Origin: a virus
Direction: 5' to 3' (one strand)
IMG/VR virus record: IMGVR_UViG_3300013104_000002
Coordinates: 82,491-146,490 of that record
Length of the DNA stretch: 64,000 nucleotides
Shown one piece after another: positions 1 to 7,494 of this stretch. Under the pieces are notes generated by a model that made no database searches, was not told the DNA's origin, and worked only from the letters and a program-made list of their open reading frames with translations. Each line of letters begins with the position of its first letter. The stretch's first letter is position 1. The position numbers and the translations under genes were made by a program.

Positions 1-846
1 ACTATCTCTAAGTGGAGGATTCATTTTTACATCTTGAGAAAAAAACTTTTGCTTGGTTTCATTCCATAAATTTACAGGTATAGGTGCTATAAAAATATTT
101 ATATGGTAATATGCCCATCCAGATATATAAACATCATCTATCTTTATTCCACTTTTTATTTTTTTAAATTCATCCACATAAAATTGAAGAGTTTCAGGAA
201 TTTGTTCCCAATAATGCAAATTAGTGTCCCATTTAGGCACATTTTCCATATAAATTAGCATCTCATTTTTAGGTGGAGTTGTAAAATCTATATTTCTATA
301 ATCTAATTCTTTTTGTATTATTTCTGCATATTCAGGTATAGCTATAAGAACCTTATGCATAGATAGTGGAGCTTTTGCATCAGATAAAAATTCAATTACA
401 TTTACATTTTCTTCACCAAATTTAATATCTAAAGATTCAACAGCATCATCGATAGCATTATATTTTTTTTGCAATAGGTTATGAAAATCCATTTCTTCTA
501 ACTTCAAATCATTAGTTGCAATTTCATCTAATGAAAATCCATTAATATACATATCAATTCTGTCCATATGTTGGTTAATAACTTTATTAACACGTTTTAC
601 ATATTTTTTAAATTGGGGAAGTCTATGATGTTGATTTGCTTTTTTGGCAAAAAACTTAAGCCTATCGATTAAAATAAGTACAGACTGATCCTGCACCATA
701 AATTCATCTTTTTTAGGATTATAGGCTTTTCCATTTTCTATTTTTATGTCACCCAGTTCTGTCCAATCATTATCCTTTATATATTTTTCAGTTTTAAGCA
801 GAGATGGGGTGTACTTCTTTATATATTCATCTACGTATTCGCTCAT
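1..846 (-). CDS. Probable terminase large subunit, N-terminal part (runs off left edge)
   Basis: Open reading frame of 282 codons without a stop, starting at ATG 844-846 on the minus strand and leaving the window at base 1. The last visible residues read GIKIDDVYISGWAYYHINIF and then NPPLRDS, a layout I associate with the segment before the Walker A motif in large terminases of Bacteroidota phages. The Walker A and B motifs and the nuclease domain would lie outside the window, so the call rests on this pre-ATPase segment and on the leftward morphogenesis context. If right, the protein is the ATP-driven DNA packaging motor. The alternative is an unrelated structural protein. Confidence 0.55.
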   Translation of the reverse strand, partial: MSEYVDEYIKKYTPSLLKTEKYIKDNDWTELGDIKIENGKAYNPKKDEFMVQDQSVLILIDRLKFFAKKANQHHRLPQFKKYVKRVNKVINQHMDRIDMYINGFSLDEIATNDLKLEEMDFHNLLQKKYNAIDDAVESLDIKFGEENVNVIEFLSDAKAPLSMHKVLIAIPEYAEIIQKELDYRNIDFTTPPKNEMLIYMENVPKWDTNLHYWEQIPETLQFYVDEFKKIKSGIKIDDVYISGWAYYHINIFIAPIPVNLWNETKQKFFSQDVKMNPPLRDS

Positions 847-897
847 TTAATATCTTTATATTTACACTAAAAGGGACACGAAGTCCCTAGTTAATTT

Positions 898-1335
898 TTA
901 TTTTTCTCCTACAATACTTTGATATTCCATAAATCTAGCTGATTGAATTGTTATATCTCTGTATTGTTGTTTATAGAATTCGTAAAGTTCTTTATCAACT
1001 GTTTCTCTTTTTCCATTTTTTATGGCGAAAACTGACTTTAATTTAAAATCCTTTATTTCTTCTGAAATTTCTTCAGGAATTTCTATCAGATCTTTATAAA
1101 ATAAGTAAGCATAGTAGAGTTTCTTTTGGAGTTCTAATAAATCTATTTTTAGTATATTAAGTACTCCTATTGTTTCGAATACTAAATCTATTTGTTCTTC
1201 TTCTGTTAGTCCTAAAGATTTTTCTGCTAGTTTTTTTCTCTCTTCGATTATATTTTTTTCACTTTCTTGGACATGATTTTTTAATTCTACATAGTCCTTA
1301 AAAGTTTGCTGAAGATTATTCTGTATTATATTCAT
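898..1335 (-). CDS. Hypothetical protein, helical, 145 aa
   Basis: Not recognised. The sequence is dominated by charged helices (LAEKSLGLTEEEQIDLVFET, then KIDLLELQKKL) and suggests a coiled or all-helical small protein. It sits between the probable terminase and a 67-residue ORF in the leftward operon, one base from its upstream neighbour, so translational coupling is likely. A role in packaging or head assembly is inferred only from position. Confidence 0.8.
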   Translation of the reverse strand: MNIIQNNLQQTFKDYVELKNHVQESEKNIIEERKKLAEKSLGLTEEEQIDLVFETIGVLNILKIDLLELQKKLYYAYLFYKDLIEIPEEISEEIKDFKLKSVFAIKNGKRETVDKELYEFYKQQYRDITIQSARFMEYQSIVGEK

Positions 1336-1336
1336 A

Positions 1337-1540
1337 TTATTCGAAGCTGTCTGTATAGTAATCAGTTTTTATTGTTTCTTTTAAAGCATTATAAATTTCT
1401 TCATCAGACATATTATAATACTTTTTCTTAGCTGTTTTTTCTATTTGAGTTAATTTTTCTCCTGCCGAAAATCCATCATTAATAATAAATAATTCTGTAA
1501 ATAATTCTACGATTGCTCCTTGTAAATTTACGCTGTGCAT
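1337..1540 (-). CDS. Hypothetical protein, 67 aa
   Basis: Not recognised. Small acidic protein ending in TDYYTDSFE. Its start overlaps the end of the DUF1573-like gene by 13 bases in another frame, typical of tightly packed phage operons. No membrane segment or motif is visible. Confidence 0.7.
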   Translation of the reverse strand: MHSVNLQGAIVELFTELFIINDGFSAGEKLTQIEKTAKKKYYNMSDEEIYNALKETIKTDYYTDSFE

Positions 1541-1842
1541 TGTCCTGTGATTTTAATGATTCCTATTTTTTGATTTTTGTAACGGATTTCCATAACTTTT
1601 GAAACTTTTGTAGAGCATTCGTTGTAGGAAATATTAACTTTTTGAGTGTTTTTGTCTATTATTTTCTTTTCGCTAACTGAGCATTGGCAAGTTGGAACTA
1701 CGTCTAATAAACTTGAATCTTCTATTCCTGTTATTAGCAAATCTATAGAGGATTGACCTTTTTTAAATGTTCCAAAGTCTATTGTATAATTTCCATTCTC
1801 CTCGTAGAAATTAAATTTTTCTGTTGTGTTTTTTATTTTCAT
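1528..1842 (-). CDS. DUF1573-like protein, 104 aa
   Basis: The sequence follows the DUF1573 pattern: IDFGTFKKGQSSIDLLITG near residues 21-39, then LLDVVPTCQCSVSEK with the paired cysteines at the usual position, and a closing strand IGIIKITGQ. DUF1573 proteins are immunoglobulin-like beta-sandwich proteins common in Bacteroidota and their phages; their function is not known. Here it has no signal peptide, so it is cytoplasmic or a virion component. Its position in the leftward operon suggests a structural or accessory virion role (inference). Confidence 0.7.
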   Translation of the reverse strand: MKIKNTTEKFNFYEENGNYTIDFGTFKKGQSSIDLLITGIEDSSLLDVVPTCQCSVSEKKIIDKNTQKVNISYNECSTKVSKVMEIRYKNQKIGIIKITGQCTA

Positions 1843-1854
1843 TTTTTACTTATT

Positions 1855-2142
1855 TTAATCCCAATACCCTTTTTCACAATTATCTTCCATCAAAATTTTA
1901 TAATAAATACTACAAGACGAGCAAAAAGTACAGTTACCTAAAACATCATCTTCAGATTTCCCTGTAATCCAAGAATAAAAATCAGAAAGTTTCTTTAATA
2001 TTCTTTTTTTAATTGGAATTTTTTCTACATTTAAAGAGTTAAACTCGCAACCTTTACAAATTTTTCTTTTTCGTAATGTTTCCTCATCCTCTTTAGACTT
2101 TTTGAATCTGCTTAGAATGATGATTTTTATAGTTTTAAACAT
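1855..2142 (-). CDS. Cysteine-rich zinc-ribbon-like protein, 95 aa
   Basis: N-terminus is strongly basic. Cysteine pairs CKGCEF near residues 29-34 and CTFCSSCSIYYK near 71-82, plus CEKGYW at the end, look like a zinc-binding ribbon. Small proteins with this layout occur near structural genes of Bacteroidota phages, but I cannot give a function. It follows a spacer with a cloverleaf-like RNA. Confidence 0.7.
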   Translation of the reverse strand: MFKTIKIIILSRFKKSKEDEETLRKRKICKGCEFNSLNVEKIPIKKRILKKLSDFYSWITGKSEDDVLGNCTFCSSCSIYYKILMEDNCEKGYWD

Positions 2143-2163
2143 AATTCTTAATTTTGATTATCG

Positions 2164-2246
2164 GCGAGAGGTACTGAGAAAAAAGTAGTGACATAACTAA
2201 GATGTCGAAATTATTGCCTGAGCAACCTAAACATGCACTCTCTCGC
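2164..2246 (-). ncRNA. Cloverleaf-like structured RNA in operon spacer
   Basis: The 110-base spacer between two leftward genes folds into a closed multi-branch structure: outer stem of 7 perfect pairs (2164-2170 with 2240-2246) and three hairpins inside: 2172-2175/2184-2187, 2190-2194/2202-2206 (5 bp, 7-base loop) and 2214-2217/2222-2225. The span of 83 bases and the 5-bp/7-base arm recall a tRNA; on the minus strand the loop is CTTAGTT, which has U33 and would give anticodon UAG. There is no proper T-arm, so it is not a normal tRNA. Transcribed with the operon; role unknown. Confidence 0.4.
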
Positions 2247-2252
2247 TTCAAA

Positions 2253-2561
2253 TCAGTTTTCTATTTTCAATCTTTGATGCCCGCTCAACCAATGATGAAG
2301 CTGTTCTTCTGCTCTTTTATATTGTGGCGAGTTGTGGCTTTTTCTTAAGTTATCTATTTTTAACCTTTTATGGAGAAATGAACAGAATGCTCTTATGTGT
2401 ATCCCCATCTTTTCTGCTTTAGGGTCTTCCAGCTTTAAAAGAATAAACTTATAAAATGCCTTGTACAAATCCTCTACTTCTTCTCTAGGCATTTTTCTTC
2501 GTTCTGCATAACGATCTATTAAATCCTGCTCTGTATAGTATTCTATGAATCTACTTTCCAT
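2253..2561 (-). CDS. Hypothetical protein, 102 aa
   Basis: Not recognised with confidence. Helical N-terminus (YYTEQDLIDRYAERRKMPRE) and a segment MGIHIRAFCSFLHKRL. Short proteins of this kind stand near terminase genes in Bacteroidota phages. It overlaps the next upstream gene by 19 bases. Small-terminase-like function is possible from position and helical content but not shown. Confidence 0.7.
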   Translation of the reverse strand: MESRFIEYYTEQDLIDRYAERRKMPREEVEDLYKAFYKFILLKLEDPKAEKMGIHIRAFCSFLHKRLKIDNLRKSHNSPQYKRAEEQLHHWLSGHQRLKIEN

Positions 2562-2911
2562 AATACGGCTAATAATGCTGTCTTATTGTTATGTATGTAC
2601 AGTTTTATTAACTGTTCGAAAATGTTGTGTAACTCTTTTCCGTTTCTGTGGTCTTTATTTATTAGAATTCCTTTGTCAGATAATCTTTTTATCAATTGAC
2701 CATAATTTTCTTTGGAAGTTTTGTAATTTATAAGGAATCTTTTTTTAGACTGTTCATTTACTCCTCCGCTTGCTAATAGTTCACATAATAAATCCAGTTC
2801 CCTGGCTGTAACATCAGCAAAATTAAATATACAGACTGTTTGTACAATCTGCCTTATTGCAACTTCTTTATTTTCAGAACTAATTAACGAGATACAGTCT
2901 TTATTATTCAT
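2543..2911 (-). CDS. Hypothetical protein, helix-turn-helix-like, 122 aa
   Basis: Contains TARELDLLCELLASGGVNE (about residues 35-53) and then KENYGQLIKRLSDKGILI, a helix-turn-helix-like arrangement with a short wing. I recall related proteins from Bacteroidota phage morphogenesis regions but know no function. No membrane segment. Overlaps both neighbours, consistent with one operon. Confidence 0.7.
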   Translation of the reverse strand: MNNKDCISLISSENKEVAIRQIVQTVCIFNFADVTARELDLLCELLASGGVNEQSKKRFLINYKTSKENYGQLIKRLSDKGILINKDHRNGKELHNIFEQLIKLYIHNNKTALLAVLWKVDS

Positions 2912-3200
2912 TGATCTTACAGAATATTCTTTTTGCAGTAGGTAGTGAATATGTGTCTTTTACTATACCAAAACCTTCTATTTTTATTTCTGGGTCTAAT
3001 CCATTTTGATTTACTAAAATAAAATCTCCTTCTTTTATTTCCAATTGCTGTCTTCCTACTTTTATAACTTCAAATCTACGTAGACCTTGTTTTTCATGGG
3101 GCATGTTACTATTACTCCATATATCATTTTCTATTTTTGATTCTAACTTACTTAACTTAAAGACAATTTCTTCACCTAAAAAATCTAATTTATCTATCAT
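2904..3200 (-). CDS. GroES-like co-chaperonin candidate, 98 aa
   Basis: The C-terminal two thirds fit the Cpn10 core order: VIKVGRQQ, then EIKEGDFILVNQNG, then EIKIEGFGIV and a final strand AKRIFCKINE, corresponding to the V..VG, VK.GD.VLV, IK..G and DILAI segments of GroES. The N-terminal 38 residues are extra and helical. Phage co-chaperonins such as T4 gp31 are very divergent and cap GroEL during capsid folding. A divergent GroEL is encoded at 16020-17582, which makes the call more attractive. A chance beta-barrel resemblance cannot be excluded. Confidence 0.4.
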   Translation of the reverse strand: MIDKLDFLGEEIVFKLSKLESKIENDIWSNSNMPHEKQGLRRFEVIKVGRQQLEIKEGDFILVNQNGLDPEIKIEGFGIVKDTYSLPTAKRIFCKINE

Positions 3201-3562
3201 CTCTTTTTAAATTGCTGTGTTTTAATATATTTAAATGCGCGTTCTTGCTTGTAATTATATGATCTGCGTTTAGTTAATTTATCTTCCCAGTAATTAGGAT
3301 CTTCTTGTATTTTAGTAACCATGTTAACTATTTTTTTTCGTATAGGTCTAACATAATATCCGTGAAAACTTGTTCGATAAATCTGTTTTATGTCTGTTTT
3401 GTAGAAAAATACTAGTAACCTTCTATTTTCGTAATCATTTAAAAGGCAAACTATAACTCCTTCAAATCTTAAAATAATCATTCCTTTTTTCTTTGATCGG
3501 CGTATCATTCTGTGAGTATAACCAAGAAGAAAGTAAAGATATTTATAATATTTTTCTAACAT
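3197..3562 (-). CDS. Hypothetical basic protein, 121 aa
   Basis: First gene of the leftward operon. Lysine- and arginine-rich (MIRRSKKKGMIILRF; C-terminus IKTQQFKKR), with several hydrophobic strands (GVIVCLLNDYENRRLLVFFY). Its charge suggests nucleic-acid binding, but I do not recognise the family. A promoter at 3580-3613 reads into it. Confidence 0.7.
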   Translation of the reverse strand: MLEKYYKYLYFLLGYTHRMIRRSKKKGMIILRFEGVIVCLLNDYENRRLLVFFYKTDIKQIYRTSFHGYYVRPIRKKIVNMVTKIQEDPNYWEDKLTKRRSYNYKQERAFKYIKTQQFKKR

Positions 3563-3579
3563 TTTTATTCTTTATATTG

Positions 3580-3613
3580 CAAATATAAGGTACTTATTTG
3601 ATATCTCTACAAT
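3580..3613 (-). promoter_or_regulatory. Bacteroidota-type promoter for the leftward operon
   Basis: Minus strand reads TATATTTGC (3579-3587) with an ATTG box at 3610-3613, 22 bases upstream. The -7 box is a perfect match; the spacing is slightly long. Transcription would start about 3572 and run into the gene at 3562. Confidence 0.6.
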
Positions 3614-3699
3614 TTTTTATGTTATATTTTTGTTAAACTTTTATTTTTCATTTAAAATTCATTTTTTGGGTCGAAAGTTTTGACAAATAATCTAATAGA

Positions 3700-3731
3700 T
3701 TTGGAGGTTAAAAAAATATTTTGTAATTTAG
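3700..3731 (+). promoter_or_regulatory. Bacteroidota-type promoter
   Basis: TTTG at 3700-3703, 20-base spacer, TAATTTAG at 3724-3731 (one or two mismatches to TAnnTTTG). Predicted start near 3738, just before the gene at 3750. Confidence 0.5.
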
Positions 3732-3749
3732 CGGACTAAAGAAAGAAAA

Positions 3750-4037
3750 ATGTATTATCAGGAAGAACAAAATTTAAGGAGCAGATTAGGATATTCAGAA
3801 TTTAACGAGATATTTTATGAGCTCTTAGATACTTATATAACAACATCATTGGTGCATGTAGAAGCAAATAAAGAGTTTTATGATGATGTAATTTTTAAGA
3901 TGTTTGATGTTTATCAAAGAGATAACAAAGAATATTCAGTTAAAGAATTAGTTTTATTTTTCCATATATTTCTTCACTCAATGTTTAAAAATAAACCAAG
4001 TACAGATAGAAATGAAGATGAAATAACTTTAATTTAA
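3750..4037 (+). CDS. Hypothetical acidic protein, 95 aa
   Basis: First rightward gene, with its own promoter. All-helical, acidic, rich in Tyr, Phe and Glu (EFNEIFYELLDTY; LVLFFHIFLHSMF). No known motif. Short acidic proteins made first from a separate promoter are often host-takeover or anti-defence factors in phages; that is inference from position and size only. Confidence 0.75.
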   Translation: MYYQEEQNLRSRLGYSEFNEIFYELLDTYITTSLVHVEANKEFYDDVIFKMFDVYQRDNKEYSVKELVLFFHIFLHSMFKNKPSTDRNEDEITLI

Positions 4038-4044
4038 AAATAAA

Positions 4045-4076
4045 TTTGGAAGTTACAATTTAATTTCGTATCTTCG
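4045..4076 (+). promoter_or_regulatory. Bacteroidota-type promoter for the kissing-loop leader
   Basis: TTTG at 4045-4048, 20-base spacer, TATCTTCG at 4069-4076. Predicted transcription start near 4083, directly before the two interacting hairpins. Confidence 0.65.
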
Positions 4077-4100
4077 CGCATGTAAAGATGAAAGTTAGTA

Positions 4101-4214
4101 TTTATATTAGTTGTGACGATTTAATATAAGTAGAAAAAATATAAAAAGAAAAGTCCTTTAGAGAATCAAAAAGCAATTATCGTCACCCTGAATTGCTGGT
4201 TCTTTAGAGGCTTT
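4101..4214 (+). ncRNA. Two-hairpin kissing-loop leader RNA
   Basis: Hairpin 1: 9-bp stem 4101-4109/4122-4130 with a 12-base loop. Hairpin 2: 4150-4214, stems 4150-4155/4209-4214, 4157-4167/4198-4208 and 4172-4178/4191-4197, also with a 12-base loop. Loop 1 carries GTGACGAT (4113-4120) and loop 2 carries ATCGTCAC (4179-4186), an exact 8-base complement. The structure lies between a promoter and the gene at 4228, ending 13 bases before its start codon, so it can control translation or stability of that message. Confidence 0.7.
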
Positions 4215-4227
4215 CTCATTTTATACT

Positions 4228-5166
4228 ATGAACAAAATATTTAGATTACCATCAAGGCTTTTTTATGACCTATGGGACAAGGGAAATAACTTCTCTGGTC
4301 TTACTGGCGAAAAGCTTATTGCGGTATACTCTATTTTAAAAAGTTCGAGAGAAAAAGAAGTAAAATATTATTCATATAAATCAAAAAACAATAAAATAAT
4401 TAGTGGTTACTCTTTATTAAGAGCAAAGACTAATTTAAGTCTACATGTAATTCAAAAATATGTTCCTGTTTTAATTGAAATGGGACTATGTTTTATTGAT
4501 AAAAATGGAGATTTTGTTTTACTGGGTAATGAAAAGGTAAAAGAATTATATAACTGTACTAAATTAGTTCCTATTCGTATAGGAAGAAATTTAATTGATA
4601 CGGCGGATAATATTTTATCTGTTAAACTTTTTGCAGCCGAAAAACAACAAAAATTACAATACAAAAAAAGACTAACTCGAAGTGAAATTATAAAGCAAGG
4701 GGTTGATCCAAAAAATTCACAACAATTGAAGAAAGCTCAATCTGTTTTGAAAAGATTTGGTGATATTACTAATTTAAACGAGAAAACTGTTTTATCTGTA
4801 GAGGGATTTGCTGTTCTTAAACATGGCGCGGAAAATAATTTAAAAAATATTAAATCAAGCGGTAATTACATTAAAAGAAAACTTAAAATTAAGGGGCTTG
4901 TTAAAACTAAAAGACAATTTGAAAAAATACAAAAAATGTCTTATGAAGATTATCTTAATTTTAAAAAATTAGGAATGCTAACTTATAGACATACCTATTC
5001 AAATGGTTTCTTAGTAGAAGAAAAAATTTCATCGTTTTCACCTGTTGATTTAATTACTACAAAAGAAGAAAAAATAGTTGAACCTGTTATTATTAAATCT
5101 GAATACAATAATAAGCCTTATTTAGAGTTTGATATGATTGGGTTCTGGATTAACGGAAAAGGATAA
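4228..5166 (+). CDS. Hypothetical DNA-binding-like protein, 312 aa
   Basis: Not recognised. The N-terminal 110 residues look like a winged-helix fold: LTGEKLIAVYSILKSS, then GYSLLRAKTNLSLHVIQKY and LIEMGLCFIDKNGDFVLLGN, where the last part could be the wing. The middle and C-terminus are very basic and helical (residues 140-235). It is alone behind its own promoter and a kissing-loop leader, an arrangement that recalls replication-initiator or regulator genes under RNA control. No catalytic motif is visible. Confidence 0.75.
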   Translation: MNKIFRLPSRLFYDLWDKGNNFSGLTGEKLIAVYSILKSSREKEVKYYSYKSKNNKIISGYSLLRAKTNLSLHVIQKYVPVLIEMGLCFIDKNGDFVLLGNEKVKELYNCTKLVPIRIGRNLIDTADNILSVKLFAAEKQQKLQYKKRLTRSEIIKQGVDPKNSQQLKKAQSVLKRFGDITNLNEKTVLSVEGFAVLKHGAENNLKNIKSSGNYIKRKLKIKGLVKTKRQFEKIQKMSYEDYLNFKKLGMLTYRHTYSNGFLVEEKISSFSPVDLITTKEEKIVEPVIIKSEYNNKPYLEFDMIGFWINGKG

Positions 5167-5228
5167 AGCGTACCCTTGCTTTAAGTAGGTATAAAGTTTT
5201 TCCACGGACTATAAAAAACTTAAATAAA

Positions 5229-5260
5229 TTTGCATATTAAAAATAAATATATTATATTTG
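5229..5260 (+). promoter_or_regulatory. Strong Bacteroidota-type promoter
   Basis: TTTG at 5229-5232, 20-base spacer, perfect TATATTTG at 5253-5260. Predicted start near 5267, which places ATG 5276 as the first start codon of the following gene. Confidence 0.8.
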
Positions 5261-5275
5261 CTTAAAATAAATAAT

Positions 5276-5749
5276 ATGAAAATAGAATATAAAAAAGACG
5301 GAATACAAATAGGAAAAGAATTTTTTAGTTTAGAGAATATTACTAAGAAATGTAATGAAGTAAAAGTAAATGAACAGGAATTAGTCATTTTAACTATGGG
5401 ATGGGAAGGAAGAGGAGGAAACGCTTACGAACAAAGAGTGTTACCTTTAAAAAATGCTTTAGAATTACAATCTATTTTACTAGACAGAGAAGTTTATTTT
5501 GGAGAAATTTGGGGAAAACACTCCGAAGTTTATGGAGATATGTGTAAAGACACTTTTGAAATAGAGAGAAATGAAAATGAAGTAAAAAAGTTTTTGAAAA
5601 GTCATCCTAGTGGAGTTGATTATAATCATAGCTTTATCGATACTTATACTAATAGAATAATGGAATATTTAGACGAAGATCCCGATAGTTTGCAAGAAGA
5701 TGAGAATGAAGAATTAGTAGATAAAATTTACTCATTATTAAATTACTAA
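5276..5749 (+). CDS. Hypothetical acidic protein, 157 aa
   Basis: Not recognised. The frame is open upstream to TTG 5258, but that codon lies inside the -7 box of the promoter, so ATG 5276 is chosen. Two parts: a strand-rich first half (KKDGIQIGKEFFSLENI; LVILTMGWEGRGG) and a very acidic C-terminus (YLDEDPDSLQEDENEELVDK). First gene of a rightward operon that leads to recA and phoH. Confidence 0.75.
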   Translation: MKIEYKKDGIQIGKEFFSLENITKKCNEVKVNEQELVILTMGWEGRGGNAYEQRVLPLKNALELQSILLDREVYFGEIWGKHSEVYGDMCKDTFEIERNENEVKKFLKSHPSGVDYNHSFIDTYTNRIMEYLDEDPDSLQEDENEELVDKIYSLLNY

Positions 5750-5750
5750 A

Positions 5751-6050
5751 ATGTTATATAAGAGAGAAGAGTGGAAACAATATAGTGAAAGACTAAAATC
5801 CTGGAATTATACAGAAGAAGAAATAGAAGATATAAGAGAGGTTAGAGAAAATTTAGATAATTGTCCAGACGATCAATTTAAAGAACTTGTAGCGCAAGGA
5901 GTAGTAGTTAGAACGCGTAAATTAAAAAAGAAAAGAAATTACTACGTAAACGAGGAGGGTCAGTTCTTGTATTTAGACAGTTATAAACGTAAATATTTAA
6001 TAGCAGGGTATTTTAAAACAGAAGATGATAACGGTAGTAAACAAGTATAA
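5751..6050 (+). CDS. Hypothetical protein, 99 aa
   Basis: Not recognised. Charged helix EEEIEDIREVRENLDNCPDD followed by a basic segment RKLKKKRNYYVNEEG. One base separates it from the preceding gene and its end overlaps the next gene by 26 bases. Confidence 0.7.
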   Translation: MLYKREEWKQYSERLKSWNYTEEEIEDIREVRENLDNCPDDQFKELVAQGVVVRTRKLKKKRNYYVNEEGQFLYLDSYKRKYLIAGYFKTEDDNGSKQV

Positions 6051-6357
6051 GCACAGTCCTACTGAAAATGATGTTTATATAGGTAGAGGCAGTATTTTGG
6101 GAAATATCTTTACTTCAATACAAGACAGGAAAACTAAAGCAGAGTTTGTTTGTAAATCGGTAGAAGAAAGTATAGAAAAGCATAAACAAAAATTGTTAAA
6201 AGATATTGAAAACAAAAATTCTGATATATGTACAGAACTAAATAGGATATACAAATTATCTTTAAAACAAGATGTAAATTTAGTATGTTTCTGTAAACCT
6301 AAAAAATGTCATGGAGACACAATTAAAGAAATCATAGAATCAAAAATATATGGATAA
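6025..6357 (+). CDS. DUF4326 family protein, 110 aa
   Basis: Matches the DUF4326 pattern closely: VNKYKHSPTENDVYIGRGSI, then LGNIFTS near residue 25, and the C-terminal signature LVCFCKPKKCHGDTI (about residues 85-99). The family is frequent in phages and mobile elements; its biochemical function is not established, though the conserved Cys and His residues suggest metal binding. Length is normal for the family. Confidence 0.8.
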   Translation: MITVVNKYKHSPTENDVYIGRGSILGNIFTSIQDRKTKAEFVCKSVEESIEKHKQKLLKDIENKNSDICTELNRIYKLSLKQDVNLVCFCKPKKCHGDTIKEIIESKIYG

Positions 6358-6556
6358 TAGGTTACAAAAATTAATTTCAACGCATAGATTAATCTGCGGG
6401 GAAGTATTTCACGAATTAAACGAACTGAGTAAAATAGATATATCTAAGTTCAATAAAATAGATAAAGAAGATATTGAAAAATCTATTGAAAATTTATCTG
6501 AAGAGTTATCGCTTAGAAAAGCGTTTTTGTCTGATTTGGAAACTTTAATAGACTAA
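6350..6556 (+). CDS. Hypothetical helical protein, 68 aa
   Basis: Not recognised. Predicted all-helical, with heptad-like charged repeats (IDKEDIEKSIENLSEELSL). Overlaps the preceding gene by 8 bases; next gene starts 2 bases after its stop. Confidence 0.7.
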   Translation: MDNRLQKLISTHRLICGEVFHELNELSKIDISKFNKIDKEDIEKSIENLSEELSLRKAFLSDLETLID

Positions 6557-6558
6557 CT

Positions 6559-6816
6559 ATGGATAATTTATTTATTGATGCCGCAGAAGATGCAATAGTA
6601 AAACACACAAGAATTATAGAAGAACTCGAAAATTTGATATCTATTAAAAGAGAAGATTTTAGAATAGTTGATAACCAAACGGAAAAAGAAGTCACTGGTT
6701 TAGATTTAAAAAGTTTTATAGAATTGAACATAATTAAGAAAGCCCGCACAATAAAAGAGAATATGGTAGATATTGAAACTTGTTATAAACAAATGGAACT
6801 TTTTAGTAAAATTTAA
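6559..6816 (+). CDS. Hypothetical helical protein, 85 aa
   Basis: Not recognised. Amphipathic helices throughout (AIVKHTRIIEELENLISIKR), possibly a coiled-coil partner of the 68-residue protein before it. No motif found. Confidence 0.7.
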   Translation: MDNLFIDAAEDAIVKHTRIIEELENLISIKREDFRIVDNQTEKEVTGLDLKSFIELNIIKKARTIKENMVDIETCYKQMELFSKI

Positions 6817-6821
6817 AAATC

Positions 6822-7010
6822 ATGATGCACGTAAACGAATTAACATTTGAAGGAGAAACCCCTTGGATAAAAGCTATGAATGAGTCTAATTATTATTGGA
6901 CAAAATATTGCGACGAAAGTCTAAGTAAAGAAGAGCAACATAAAAACTTTACTTTATGGCAAGATATTAGAATGGATATTGAGATGGGACTTTATGGTAA
7001 TAATTCATAA
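6822..7010 (+). CDS. Hypothetical protein, 62 aa
   Basis: Not recognised. Tryptophan-rich small protein (ETPWIKAMNESNYYWTKY; TLWQDIRMD). ATG 6822 and ATG 6825 are adjacent possible starts. Ends 4 bases before the next chosen start. Confidence 0.65.
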   Translation: MMHVNELTFEGETPWIKAMNESNYYWTKYCDESLSKEEQHKNFTLWQDIRMDIEMGLYGNNS

Positions 7011-7014
7011 CTTA

Positions 7015-7251
7015 ATGGGATATTGGAATTACAGAATATTAGTAGATATTTATTATAATGAAGAGTTTTTTCAAATCCATGAAGTTTATTATGATGATGA
7101 AGGTAAGGTAAATGGATATGGAGAAAATTCTGTTTCAATTTATACAGAGGAAGGATTAGATGGAGTTAAGTGGCAATTAGATATGATGAATAAAGCATTG
7201 GATAAACCAATTTTATGGGGAGGTGAAAGATTTCCAGAAGAATATAATTAA
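7015..7251 (+). CDS. Hypothetical phage protein, 78 aa
   Basis: The frame is open from 6979 but ATG 7015 is preferred: it follows the upstream stop and gives the start MGYWNYRILVDIYYNEEFFQ. I recall a phage family of unknown function with this N-terminus (a conserved M.YWNYR followed by EVYYDDEG and a C-terminal M..AL.KPIL). No function can be given. Confidence 0.7.
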   Translation: MGYWNYRILVDIYYNEEFFQIHEVYYDDEGKVNGYGENSVSIYTEEGLDGVKWQLDMMNKALDKPILWGGERFPEEYN

Positions 7252-7257
7252 TTTACT

Positions 7258-7494
7258 ATGCCAGCCAAAAATAAAGAAACAGGAGAAAAACTACTTATAC
7301 GTAATTTTAAAGATGGCAGTAGCCACTTCTGGTGTGGATTTGCACATTTTTATCTAGATGAAAACAATAATCTTTTATGGGCATCTGGAGAACAAGATAA
7401 TCCACAGTACAGAACTGCTATGGAAGCATATATAAAACGCAATAAGAAGAGTTTTAAGCCACGTTTACAAGTTATTGAGGTTGATTATAGGTAA
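7258..7494 (+). CDS. Hypothetical protein, 78 aa
   Basis: Not recognised. Compact alpha/beta-looking protein (FKDGSSHFWCGFAHFYLDEN). Its TAA stop (7492-7494) is followed in the same frame by a DUF3820-like coding stretch, so the two could once have been, or may still be, one product by stop-codon readthrough. Confidence 0.7.
   Translation: MPAKNKETGEKLLIRNFKDGSSHFWCGFAHFYLDENNNLLWASGEQDNPQYRTAMEAYIKRNKKSFKPRLQVIEVDYR

Noticed and set aside
5258-5275. TTG 5258 as start of the first gene after the promoter at 5229
   Set aside because: The codon is within the -7 promoter box, upstream of the predicted transcription start.
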